The notes under the pieces are model-generated. The model saw only the letters and a program-made list of their open reading frames with translations, made no database searches and was not told the DNA's origin. Positions 22,365 to 34,418 of a stretch of DNA of 64,000 nt are shown here, in pieces (within the stretch, counting starts at the first letter, position 1; every line of letters starts with the position of its first letter). Source of the stretch: Paratinospora sagittata. Lineage: Eukaryota > Streptophyta > Magnoliopsida > Ranunculales > Menispermaceae. Location of the stretch: the NCBI GenBank assembly GCA_035771175.1, contig JAYMFD010002303.1:1-64000 (forward strand), in the 5' to 3' direction. The translations under genes and the position numbers were made by a program.

Positions 22365-23506
22365 CCTCAAACACTTTTTCTAAGTATATTTAGTTCATTT
22401 AAACCAAAATTTAGATTTGGGGGTCAAAAATTCAACGGGATATTGGAACGGAGTTCCATCTATTTCGGGGGTTCCTAGAAGGATATTGGGACTCGCCCAA
22501 AGAGTTGGTAGAGAAAGCAATCTGGTGGATTGGTCGCGATTGCCTCAAACAAATTTTCTAAATAAATTTAATTCATTTAAACCAAAATTTGAGATTTAGG
22601 GGTAAACAATTCATCGGGATATTGGAACGGAGGTCCATTTATTCTGGGGGGTTGCTAGAAGGATATTGGGACTCGCTAAAAGAGTTGGTGGATAAAGCAA
22701 TCCGGTGGATTGATCGCAATTTCCTCTAACACATTTTCTAAGTTAATTTAGTTCATTTAAACCAAAATTTGAGATTTAGGGGTCAAAAATTCATCGGGAT
22801 ATTGGAACAAAGTTCCATCTATTCTGGGGGTTGCTTGAAAGATATTGGGACTCGCTCAAGGAGTAGGCGGAAAAAGCAATCCGGTGGATTGGTCGCAATT
22901 GCCTCAAACACTTTTTCTAAGTATATTTAGTTCATTTAAACCAAAATTTAGATTTGGGGGTCAAAAATTCAACGGGATATTGGAACGGAGTTCCATCTAT
23001 TTCGGGGGTTCCTAGAAGGATATTGGGACTCGCTCAAAGAGTTGGTGGAGAAAGCAATCTGGTGGATTGGTCGCGATTGCCTCAAACAAATTTTCTAAAT
23101 AAATTTAATTCATTTAAACCAAAATTTGAGATTTAGGGGTCAAAAATTCATCGGGATATTGGAACGGAGTTCCATCTATTCCAGGGGTTCCTAGAAGGAT
23201 ATTGGGACTCGCTCAAAGTGTTGGTGGAGAAAGCAATCTGGTGGATTGGTCGCGATTGCCTCAAACAAATTTTCTAAATAAATTTAATTCATTTAAACCA
23301 AAATTTGAGATTTAAGGGTAAACAATTCATCGGGATAATGGAACGGAGGTCCATTTATTCTGGGGGGTTGCTAGAAGGATATTGGGACTCGCTAAAAGAG
23401 TAGGTGGAGAAAGCAATCCGGTGGATTGGTCGCGATTGCCTCAAACACATTTTCTAAGTTAATTTAGTTCATTTAAACCAAAATTTGAGATTTAGGTGTC
23501 AAAAAT
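22365..23506 (+). repeat. 2328-bp HOR, partial copy 4 (about 6.4 monomers)
   Basis: Follows the HOR order for about 1142 bp, then switches inside a class C monomer: 'ggtgtcaaaaatt' is shared, but the next bases run into 'ggaatggagttccatctatttt', the start of the large HOR unit. It carries 'gatcgcaatttcctc' near 22711. Confidence 0.9.
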
Positions 23507-26500
23507 TCATCGGGATATTGGAATGGAGTTCCATCTATTTTGGGGGTTGCTTGAAGGATATTGGTAGTCGCTCAAGGAATAGGCGAAAAAACCAATCCGG
23601 TGGATTGGTCGCGATTGCCTAAAACACTTTTTCTAAGTAAATTTAATTCATTTAAACCAAAATTTAGATTTGGGGGTAAAAAATTCCCTGGGATATTGGA
23701 ACGGAGTTCCATCTATTATGGGGGTTCCTAGAAGGATATTGGGACTCGCTTAAAGAGTAGGTGGAGAAAGCAATCAGGTGGATTGGTCGCGATTGCCTCA
23801 AACACATTTTCTATGTAAATTTAGTTCATTTAAACCAAAATTTGAGATTTAGGGGTCAAAAATTCATCGGGATACTGGAACGGACTTCCATCTATTCCGG
23901 GGGTTCCTAGAAGGATATTGGGACTCGCTTAAGAAGTTGGTGGAAAAAGCAATCCGGTGGATTGGTCGCGATTGCCTCAAACACATTTTCTAAGTAAATT
24001 TAGTTCATTTAAACCAAAATTTGAGATTTAGGGGTCAAAAATTCATCGGGATATTGAACGGAGTTCCATCTATTCCGGGGGTTCCTAGAAGGATATTGGG
24101 ACTCGCTTAAGAAGTTGGTGGAAAAAGCAATCCGGTGGATTGGTCGGGATTGCCTCAAACACATTTTCTAAATAAGTTTAATTCATTAAAACCAAGATTT
24201 TAGAGTTGGGGGTCAAAAGTTCACCGTGATATTGGTACGGAGTTTCATCTATTCTGGTGGTTAATAGAAGGATATTGGGACTCGCACAAAGACTTGGTGG
24301 AGAAAGCAATCCGGGGAATTGGTCGCGATTGCCTCAAACACTTTTTCTAAGTATAGTTAGTTCATTTAAACCAAAATTTAGATTTGGGGGTCAAAAATTC
24401 AACGGGATATTGGAACGGAGTTCCATCTATTTCGGGGGTTCCTATAAGGATATTGGGACTCGCTCAAAGAGTTGGTGGAGAAAGCAATCTGGTGGATTGG
24501 TCGCGATTGCCTCAAACAAATTTTCTAAATAAATTTAATTCATTTAAACCAAAATTTGAGATTTAGGGGTAAACAATTCATCGGGATATTGGAACGGAGG
24601 TCCATTTATTCTGGGGGGTTGCTAGAAGGATATTGGGACTCGCTAAAAGAGTAGGTGGAGAAAGCAATCTAGTGGATTGGTCGCGATTGCCTCAAACACA
24701 TTTTCTAAGTTAATTTAGTTCATTTAAACCAAAGTTTGAGATTTAGGGGTTAAAACATTATCGGGATATTGGAACAAAGTTCCATCTATTCTGGGGGTAG
24801 CTTGAAAGATATTGGGACTCGCTCAAGGAGTAGGCGGAAAAAGCAATCCGGTGGATTGGTCGCAATTGCCTCAAACACTTTTTCTAAGTATATTTAGTTC
24901 ATTTAAACCAAAATTTAGATTTAGGGGTCAAACATTCAATGGGATATTGGAACGGAGTTCCATCTATTTCGGGGGTTCCTAGAAGGATATTGGGACTCGC
25001 TCAAAGAGTTGGTGGAGAAAGCAATCCGGTGGATTGATCGCGATTGCCTCAAACACATTTTCTAAATAAGTTTAATTCATTAAAACCAAGATTTTAGAGT
25101 TGGGGGTCAAAAGTTCACCGAGATATTGGTACGGAGTTTCATCTATTCTGGTGGTTAATAGAAGGATATTGGGACTCGCACAAAGACTTGGTGGAGAAAG
25201 CAATCCGGGGGATTGGTCGCGATTGCCTCAAACACTTTTCTTAAGTATAGTTAGTTCATTTAAACCAAAATTTAGATTTGGGGGTCAAAAATTCAACGGG
25301 ATATTGGAACGGAGTTCCATCTATTTCGGGGGTTCCTAGAAGGATATTGGGACTCGCTCAAAGAGTTGGTGGAGAAAGCAATCTGGTGGATTGGTCGCGA
25401 TTGCCTCAAACAAATTTTCTAAATAAATTTAATTCATTTAAACCAAAATTTGAGATTTAGGGGTAAACAATTCATCGGGATATTGGAACGGAGGTCCATT
25501 TATTCTGGGGGGTTGCTAGAAGGATATTGGGACTCGCTAAAAGAGTTGGTGGATAAAGCAATCCGGTGGATTGGTCGCGATTTCCTCTAACACATTTTCT
25601 AAGTTAATTTAGTTCATTTAAACCAAAATTTGAGATTTAGGGGTCAAAAATTCATCGGGATATTGGAACAAAGTTCCATCTATTCTGGGGGTTGCTTGAA
25701 AGATATTGGGACTCGCTCAAGGAGTAGGCGGAAAAAGCAATCCGGTGGATTGGTCGCAATTGCCTAAAACACTTTTTCTAAGTATATTTAGTTCATTTAA
25801 ACCCAAATTTTAGATTTGGGGGTCAAAAATTCATCGGGATATTGGAACGGAGTTCCATCTATTCCGGGGGTTCCTAGAAGGATATTAGGACTCGCTCAAA
25901 GAGTTGGTGGAGAAAGTAATATGGTGGATTGGTCGCGATTGCCTCAAACACATTTCCTAAGTAAATTTAGTTCATTTAAACCAAAATTTGAGATTTAGGG
26001 GTCAAAAATTCTTCGGGATATTGGAACGGAGTTCCATCTATTCTGGGGGTTGCTAGAAGGATATTAGGACTCACTCAAAGAGTTGGTGGAGAAAGCCATC
26101 TGGTGGATTGGTAGCGATTGCCTCAAACACATTTTCTAAGTAAATTTAGTTCATTTAAACCAAAATTTGAGATTTAGGGGTCAAAAATTCATCGGGATAT
26201 TGGAACGGAGTTCCATCTATTCTGAGGGGTTGCTAAAAGGATATTGGGACTCGCTCAAAGAGTAGGTGGAGAAAGCAATACGGTGGATTGGTCGCGATTG
26301 CCTCAAACACATTTTCTAAGTAAATTTAGTTCATTTAAACCAAAATTTGAGATTTAATGGTCAAAAATTCATCGGGATATTGAAACGGTGTTCCATCTAT
26401 TCTGGGGGTTGCTTGAAGGATATTGGGACTTGCTCAAGGAGTTGGTAGAAAAATCTATCCGGTGGATTGGTCGCGATTGCCTCAAACACTTTTTCTAAGT

Positions 26501-27620
26501 AAATTTAATTCATTTAAACCAAAATTTAGAGTTGGGGGTCAAAAATTCAACGGGATATTGGAACGGAGTTCCATCTATTCCGGGGGTTCCTAGAAGGATA
26601 TTGGGACTCGCTCAAAGAGTTGGTGGAGAAAGCAATCTGGTGGATTGGTCGCGATTGCCTCAAACCCATTTTCTAAGTAAATTTTATTCATTTAAACCAA
26701 AATTTGAGATTTAGGGGTCAAAAATTCATCGGGATATTGGAACGGAGTTCCATTTATTCTGGGGGGTTGCTAGAAGGATATTGGTACTCGCTCAAGGAAT
26801 AGGCGGAAAAAGCAATCCGGTGGATTGGTCGCGATTGCCTAAAACACTTTTTCTAAGTAAATTTAATTCATTTAAACCAAAATTTAGATTTGGGGGTAAA
26901 AAATTCCCTGGGATATTGGAACGGAGTTCCATCTATTATGGGGGTTCCTAGAAGGATATTGGGACTCGCTTAAAGAGTAGGTGGAGAAAGCAATCAGGTG
27001 GATTGGTCGCGATTGCCTCAAACACATTTTCTAAGTAAATTTAGTTCATTTAAACCAAAATTTGAGATTTAGGGGTCAAAAATTCATCGGGAAACTGGAA
27101 CGGACTTCCATCTATTCCGGGGGTTCCTAGAAGGATATTGGGACTCGCTTAAGAAGTTGGTGGAAAAAGCAACCCGGTGGATTGGTCGCGATTGCCTCAA
27201 ACACATTTTCTAAGTAAATTTAGTTCATTTAAACCAAAATTTGAGATTTAGGGGTCAAAAATTCATCGGGATATTGGAACGGAGTTCCATCTATTCCGCG
27301 GGTTCCTAGAAGGATATTGAGACTCGCTTAAGAAGTTGGTGGAAAAAGCAATCCGGTGGATTGGTCGCGATTGCCTCAAACACATTTTCTAAATAAGTTT
27401 AATTAATTTAAACCAAGATTTCAGAGTTGGGGGTCAAAAGTTCACCGGGATATTGGAACGGAGTTTCATCTATACCGGTGGTTAATAGAAGGATATTGGG
27501 ACTCGCACAAAGACTTGGTGGAGAAAGTAATCCGGTGGATTGGTCGCGATTGCCTCAAACACATTTTCTAAATAAATTTAGTTCATTTACACCAAAATTT
27601 GAGATTTTTGGGTCAAAAAT
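23507..27620 (+). repeat. Large HOR unit alpha (4114 bp, 23 monomers)
   Basis: Begins with the 'ggtagtcgctcaaggaatagg' flank and includes the diagnostic 1-bp deletion 'gatattgaacgg' (near 24053) and 'tggtcgggat' (24141). It also contains an 894-bp pentamer repeated about 1.6 times (D monomers near 24206 and 25100) and a stretch (about 25227-26760) shared with the 2328-bp HOR but lacking four of its monomers. Compared with beta it lacks one monomer near 26780 and carries extra monomers at its right end, including a D monomer with 'ctataccggtgg'. Confidence 0.88.
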
Positions 27621-30600
27621 TCATCGGGATATTGGAATGGAGTTCCATCTATTTTGGGGGTTGCTTGAAGGATATTGGTAGTCGCTCAAGGAATAGGCGA
27701 AAAAACCAATCCGGTGGATTGGTCGCGATTGCCTAAAACACTTTTTCTAAGTAAATTTAATTCATTTAAACCAAAATTTAGATTTGGGGGTAAAAAATTC
27801 CCTGGGATATTGGAACGGAGTTCCATCTATTATGGGGGTTCCTAGAAGGATATTGGGACTCGCTTAAAGAGTAGGTGGAGAAAGCAATCAGGTGGATTGG
27901 TCGCGATTGCCTCAAACACATTTTCTATGTAAATTTAGTTCATTTAAACCAAAATTTGAGATTTAGGGGTCAAAAATTCATCGGGATACTGGAACGGACT
28001 TCCATCTATTCCGGGGGTTCCTAGAAGGATATTGGGACTCGCTTAAGAAGTTGGTGGAAAAAGCAATCCGGTGGATTGGTCGCGATTGCCTCAAACACAT
28101 TTTCTAAGTAAATTTAGTTCATTTAAACCAAAATTTGAGATTTAGGGGTCAAAAATTCATCGGGATATTGAACGGAGTTCCATCTATTCCGGGGGTTCCT
28201 AGAAGGATATTGGGACTCGCTTAAGAAGTTGGTGGAAAAAGCAATCCGGTGGATTGGTCGGGATTGCCTCAAACACATTTTCTAAATAAGTTTAATTCAT
28301 TAAAACCAAGATTTTAGAGTTGGGGGTCAAAAGTTCACCGTGATATTGGTACGGAGTTTCATCTATTCTGGTGGTTAATAGAAGGATATTGGGACTCGCA
28401 CAAAGACTTGGTGGAGAAAGCAATCCGGGGAATTGGTCGCGATTGCCTCAAACACTTTTTCTAAGTATAGTTAGTTCATTTAAACCAAAATTTAGATTTG
28501 GGGGTCAAAAATTCAACGGGATATTGGAACGGAGTTCCATCTATTTCGGGGGTTCCTATAAGGATATTGGGACTCGCTCAAAGAGTTGGTGGAGAAAGCA
28601 ATCTGGTGGATTGGTCGCGATTGCCTCAAACAAATTTTCTAAATAAATTTAATTCATTTAAACCAAAATTTGAGATTTAGGGGTAAACAATTCATCGGGA
28701 TATTGGAACGGAGGTCCATTTATTCTGGGGGGTTGCTAGAAGGATATTGGGACTCGCTAAAAGAGTAGGTGGAGAAAGCAATCTAGTGGATTGGTCGCGA
28801 TTGCCTCAAACACATTTTCTAAGTTAATTTAGTTCATTTAAACCAAAGTTTGAGATTTAGGGGTTAAAACATTATCGGGATATTGGAACAAAGTTCCATC
28901 TATTCTGGGGGTAGCTTGAAAGATATTGGGACTCGCTCAAGGAGTAGGCGGAAAAAGCAATCCGGTGGATTGGTCGCAATTGCCTCAAACACTTTTTCTA
29001 AGTATATTTAGTTCATTTAAACCAAAATTTAGATTTAGGGGTCAAACATTCAATGGGATATTGGAACGGAGTTCCATCTATTTCGGGGGTTCCTAGAAGG
29101 ATATTGGGACTCGCTCAAAGAGTTGGTGGAGAAAGCAATCCGGTGGATTGATCGCGATTGCCTCAAACACATTTTCTAAATAAGTTTAATTCATTAAAAC
29201 CAAGATTTTAGAGTTGGGGGTCAAAAGTTCACCGAGATATTGGTACGGAGTTTCATCTATTCTGGTGGTTAATAGAAGGATATTGGGACTCGCACAAAGA
29301 CTTGGTGGAGAAAGCAATCCGGGGGATTGGTCGCGATTGCCTCAAACACTTTTCTTAAGTATAGTTAGTTCATTTAAACCAAAATTTAGATTTGGGGGTC
29401 AAAAATTCAACGGGATATTGGAACGGAGTTCCATCTATTTCGGGGGTTCCTAGAAGGATATTGGGACTCGCTCAAAGAGTTGGTGGAGAAAGCAATCTGG
29501 TGGATTGGTCGCGATTGCCTCAAACAAATTTTCTAAATAAATTTAATTCATTTAAACCAAAATTTGAGATTTAGGGGTAAACAATTCATCGGGATATTGG
29601 AACGGAGGTCCATTTATTCTGGGGGGTTGCTAGAAGGATATTGGGACTCGCTAAAAGAGTTGGTGGATAAAGCAATCCGGTGGATTGGTCGCGATTTCCT
29701 CTAACACATTTTCTAAGTTAATTTAGTTCATTTAAACCAAAATTTGAGATTTAGGGGTCAAAAATTCATCGGGATATTGGAACAAAGTTCCATCTATTCT
29801 GGGGGTTGCTTGAAAGATATTGGGACTCGCTCAAGGAGTAGGCGGAAAAAGCAATCCGGTGGATTGGTCGCAATTGCCTAAAACACTTTTTCTAAGTATA
29901 TTTAGTTCATTTAAACCCAAATTTTAGATTTGGGGGTCAAAAATTCATCGGGATATTGGAACGGAGTTCCATCTATTCCGGGGGTTCCTAGAAGGATATT
30001 AGGACTCGCTCAAAGAGTTGGTGGAGAAAGTAATATGGTGGATTGGTCGCGATTGCCTCAAACACATTTCCTAAGTAAATTTAGTTCATTTAAACCAAAA
30101 TTTGAGATTTAGGGGTCAAAAATTCTTCGGGATATTGGAACGGAGTTCCATCTATTCTGGGGGTTGCTAGAAGGATATTAGGACTCACTCAAAGAGTTGG
30201 TGGAGAAAGCCATCTGGTGGATTGGTAGCGATTGCCTCAAACACATTTTCTAAGTAAATTTAGTTCATTTAAACCAAAATTTGAGATTTAGGGGTCAAAA
30301 ATTCATCGGGATATTGGAACGGAGTTCCATCTATTCTGAGGGGTTGCTAAAAGGATATTGGGACTCGCTCAAAGAGTAGGTGGAGAAAGCAATACGGTGG
30401 ATTGGTCGCGATTGCCTCAAACACATTTTCTAAGTAAATTTAGTTCATTTAAACCAAAATTTGAGATTTAATGGTCAAAAATTCATCGGGATATTGAAAC
30501 GGTGTTCCATCTATTCTGGGGGTTGCTTGAAGGATATTGGGACTTGCTCAAGGAGTTGGTAGAAAAATCTATCCGGTGGATTGGTCGCGATTGCCTCAAA

Positions 30601-31019
30601 CACTTTTTCTAAGTAAATTTAATTCATTTAAACCAAAATTTAGAGTTGGGGGTCAAAAATTCAACGGGATATTGGAACGGAGTTCCATCTATTCCGGGGG
30701 TTCCTAGAAGGATATTGGGACTCGCTCGAAGAGTTGGTGGAGAAAGCAATCTGGTGGATTGGTCGCGATTGCCTCAAACAAATTTTCTAAGTAAATTTTA
30801 TTCATTTAAACCAAAATTTGAGATTTAGGGGTCAAAAATTCATCGGGATATTGGAACGAAGTTCCATTTATTCTGGGGGGTTGCTAGAAGGATATTGGGA
30901 CTCGCTAAAAGAGTAGGTGGAGAAAGCAATCCGGTGGATTGGTCGCGATTGCCTCAAACCCATTTTCTAAGTAAATTTAGTTCATTTAAACCAAAATTTG
31001 AGATTTATGGGTCAAAAAT
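27621..31019 (+). repeat. Large HOR unit beta (3399 bp, 19 monomers)
   Basis: Repeats alpha at +4114 (marker 'tggtcgggat' at 28255), so its left part is close to identical with alpha, including 'gaaaaaaccaatcc'. Its right end differs: it keeps the monomer after 'gggctt...ttgctagaagg' that alpha lost and ends before the next 'atttatgggtcaaaaat' flank. A private 'gctcgaagagttgg' lies near 30725. Confidence 0.9.
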
Positions 31020-34000
31020 TCATCGGGATATTGGAACGGAGTTCCATCTATTTTGGGGGTTGCTTGAAGGATATTGGTACTCGCTCAAGGAATAGGCGGA
31101 AAAAGCAATCCGGTGGATTGGTCGCGATTGCCTAAAACACTTTTTCTAAGTAAATTTAATTCATTTAAACCAAAATTTAGATTTGGGGGTAAAAAATTCC
31201 CTGGGATATTGGAACGGAGTTCCATCTATTATGGGGGTTCCTAGAAGGATATTGGGACTCGCTTAAAGAGTAGGTGGAGAAAGCAATCAGGTGGATTGGT
31301 CGCGATTGCCTCAAACACATTTTCTAAGTAAATTTAGTTCATTTAAACCAAAATTTGAGATTTAGGGGTCAAAAATTCATCGGGAAACTGGAACGGACTT
31401 CCATCTATTCCGGGGGTTCCTAGAAGGATATTGGGACTCGCTTAAGAAGTTGGTGGAAAAAGCAATCCGGTGGATTGGTCGCGATTGCCTCAAACACATT
31501 TTCTAAGTAAATTTAGTTCATTTAAACCAAAATTTGAGATTTAGGGGTCAAAAATTCATCGGGATATTGAACGGAGTTCCATCTATTCCGGGGGTTCCTA
31601 GAAGGATATTGGGACTCGCTTAAGAAGTTGGTGGAAAAAGCAATCCGGTGGATTGGTCGGGATTGCCTCAAACACATTTTCTAAATAAGTTTAATTCATT
31701 AAAACCAAGATTTTAGAGTTGGGGGTCAAAAGTTCACCGGGATATTGGTACGGAGTTTCATCTATTCTGGTGGTTAATAGAAGGATATTGGGACTCGCAC
31801 AAAGACTTGGTGGAGAAAGCAATCCGGGGGATTGGTCGCGATTGCCTCAAACACTTTTTCTAAGTATTGTTAGTTCATTTAAACCAAAATTTAGATTTGG
31901 GGGTCAAAAATTCAACGGGATATTGGAACGGAGTTCCATCTATTTCGGGGGTTCCTATAAGGATATTGGGACTCGCTCAAAGAGTTGGTGGAGAAAGCAA
32001 TCTGGTGGATTGGTCGCGATTGCCTCAAACAAATTTTCTAAATAAATTTAATTCATTTAAACCAAAATTTGAGATTTAGGGGTAAACAATTCATCGGGAT
32101 ATTGGAACGGAGGTCCATTTATTCTGGGGGGTTGCTAGAAGGATATTGGGACTCGCTAAAAGAGTAGGTGGAGAAAGCAATCTGGTGGATTGGTCGCGAT
32201 TGCCTCAAACACATTTTCTAAGTTAATTTAGTTCATTTAAACCAAAATTTGAGATTTAGGGGTCAAAACATTATCGGGATATTGGAACAAAGTTCCATCT
32301 ATTCTGGGGGTAGCTTGAAAGATATTGGGACTCTCTCAAGGAGTAGGCGGAAAAAGCAATCCGGTGGATTGGTCGCAATTGCCTCAAACACTTTTTCTAA
32401 GTATATTTAGTTCATTTAAACCAAAATTTAGATTTAGGGGTCAAACATTCAATGGGATATTGGAACGGAGTTCCATCTATTTCGGGGGTTCCTAGAAGGA
32501 TATTGGGACTCGCTCAAAGAGTTGGTGGAGAAAGCAATCCGGTGGATTGATCGCGATTGCCTCAAACACATTTTCTAAATAAGTTTAATTCATTAAAACC
32601 AAGATTTTAGAGTTGGGGGTCAAAAGTTCACCGAGATATTGGTACGGAGTTTCATCTATTCTGGTGGTTAATAGAAGGATATTGGGACTCGCACAAAGAC
32701 TTGGTGGAGAAAGCAATCCGGGGGATTGGTCGCGATTGCCTCAAACACTTTTCTTAAGTATAGTTAGTTCATTTAAACCAAAATTTAGATTTGGGGGTCA
32801 AAAATTCAACGGGATATTGGAACGGAGTTCCATCTATTTCGGGGGTTCCTAGAAGGATATTGGGACTCGCTCAAAGAGTTGGTGGAGAAAGCAATCTGGT
32901 GGATTGGTCGTGATTGCCTCAAACAAATTTTCTAAATAAATTTAATTCATTTAAACCAAAATTTGAGATTTAGGGGTAAACAATTCATCGGGATATTGGA
33001 ACGGAGGTCCATTTATTCTGGGGGGTTGCTAGAAGGATATTGGGACTCGCTAAAAGAGTTGGTGGATAAAGCAATCCGGTGGATTGGTCGCGATTTCCTC
33101 TAACACATTTTCTAAGTTAATTTAGTTCATTTAAACCAAAATTTGAGATTTAGGGGTCAAAAATTCATCGGGATATTGGAACAAAGTTCCATCTATTCTG
33201 GGGGTTGCTTGAAAGATATTGGGACTCGCTCAAGGAGTAGGCGGAAAAAGCAATCCGGTGGATTGGTCGCAATTGCCTAAAACACTTTTTCTAAGTATAT
33301 TTAGTTCATTTAAACCCAAATTTTAGATTTGGGGGTCAAAAATTCATCGGGATATTGGAACGGAGTTCCATCTATTCCGGGGGTTCCTAGAAGGATATTA
33401 GGACTCGCTCAAAGAGTTGGTGGAGAAAGTAATATGGTGGATTGGTCGCGATTGCCTCAAACACATTTCCTAAGTAAATTTAGTTCATTTAAACCAAAAT
33501 TTGAGATTTAGGGGTCAAAAATTCTTCGGGATATTGGAACGGAGTTCCATCTATTCTGGGGGTTGCTAGAAGGATATTAGGACTCACTCAAAGAGTTGGT
33601 GGAGAAAGCCATCTGGTGGATTGGTAGCGATTGCCTCAAACACATTTTCTAAGTAAATTTAGTTCATTTAAACCAAAATTTGAGATTTAGGGGTCAAAAA
33701 TTCATCGGGATATTGGAACGGAGTTCCATCTATTCTGAGGGGTTGCTAAAAGGATATTGGGACTCGCTCAAAGAGTAGGTGGAGAAAGCAATACGGTGGA
33801 TTGGCCGCGATTGCCTCAAACACATTTTCTAAGTAAATTTAGTTCATTTAAACCAAAATTTGAGATTTAATGGTCAAAAATTCATCGGGATATTGAAACG
33901 GTGTTCCATCTATTCTGGGGGTTGCTTGAAGGATATTGGGACTTGCTCAAGGAGTTGGTAGAAAAATCTATCCGGTGGATTGGTCGCGATTGCCTCAAAC

Positions 34001-34418
34001 ACTTTTTCTAAGTAAATTTAATTCATTTAAACCAAAATTTAGAGTTGGGGGTCAAAAATTCAACGGGATATTGGAACGGAGTTCCATCTATTCCGGGGGT
34101 TCCTAGAAGGATATTGGGACTCGCTCAAAGAGTTGGTGGAGAAAGCAATCTGGTGGATTGGTCGCGATTGCCTCAAACAAATTTTCTAAGTAAATTTTAT
34201 TCATTTAAACCAAAATTTGAGATTTAGGGGTCAAAAATTCATCGGGATATTGGAACGGAGTTCCATTTATTCTGGGGGGTTGCTAGAAGGATATTGGGAC
34301 TCGCTAAAAGAGTAGGTGGAGAAAGCAATCCGGTGGATTGGTCGCGATTGCCTCAAACCCATTTTCTAAGTAAATTTAGTTCATTTAAACCAAAATTTGA
34401 GATTTATGGGTCAAAAAT
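31020..34418 (+). repeat. Large HOR unit gamma (3399 bp, 19 monomers)
   Basis: Markers are 3399 bp downstream of those in beta ('tggtcgggat' at 31654; D monomers near 31719 and 32613). The left flank now reads 'ggaacggagttccatctattttggggg' and 'ggtactcgctcaaggaatagg'. Private variants include 'gggactctctcaagg' near 32332 and 'ggtcgtgattgcc' near 32907. Confidence 0.9.
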
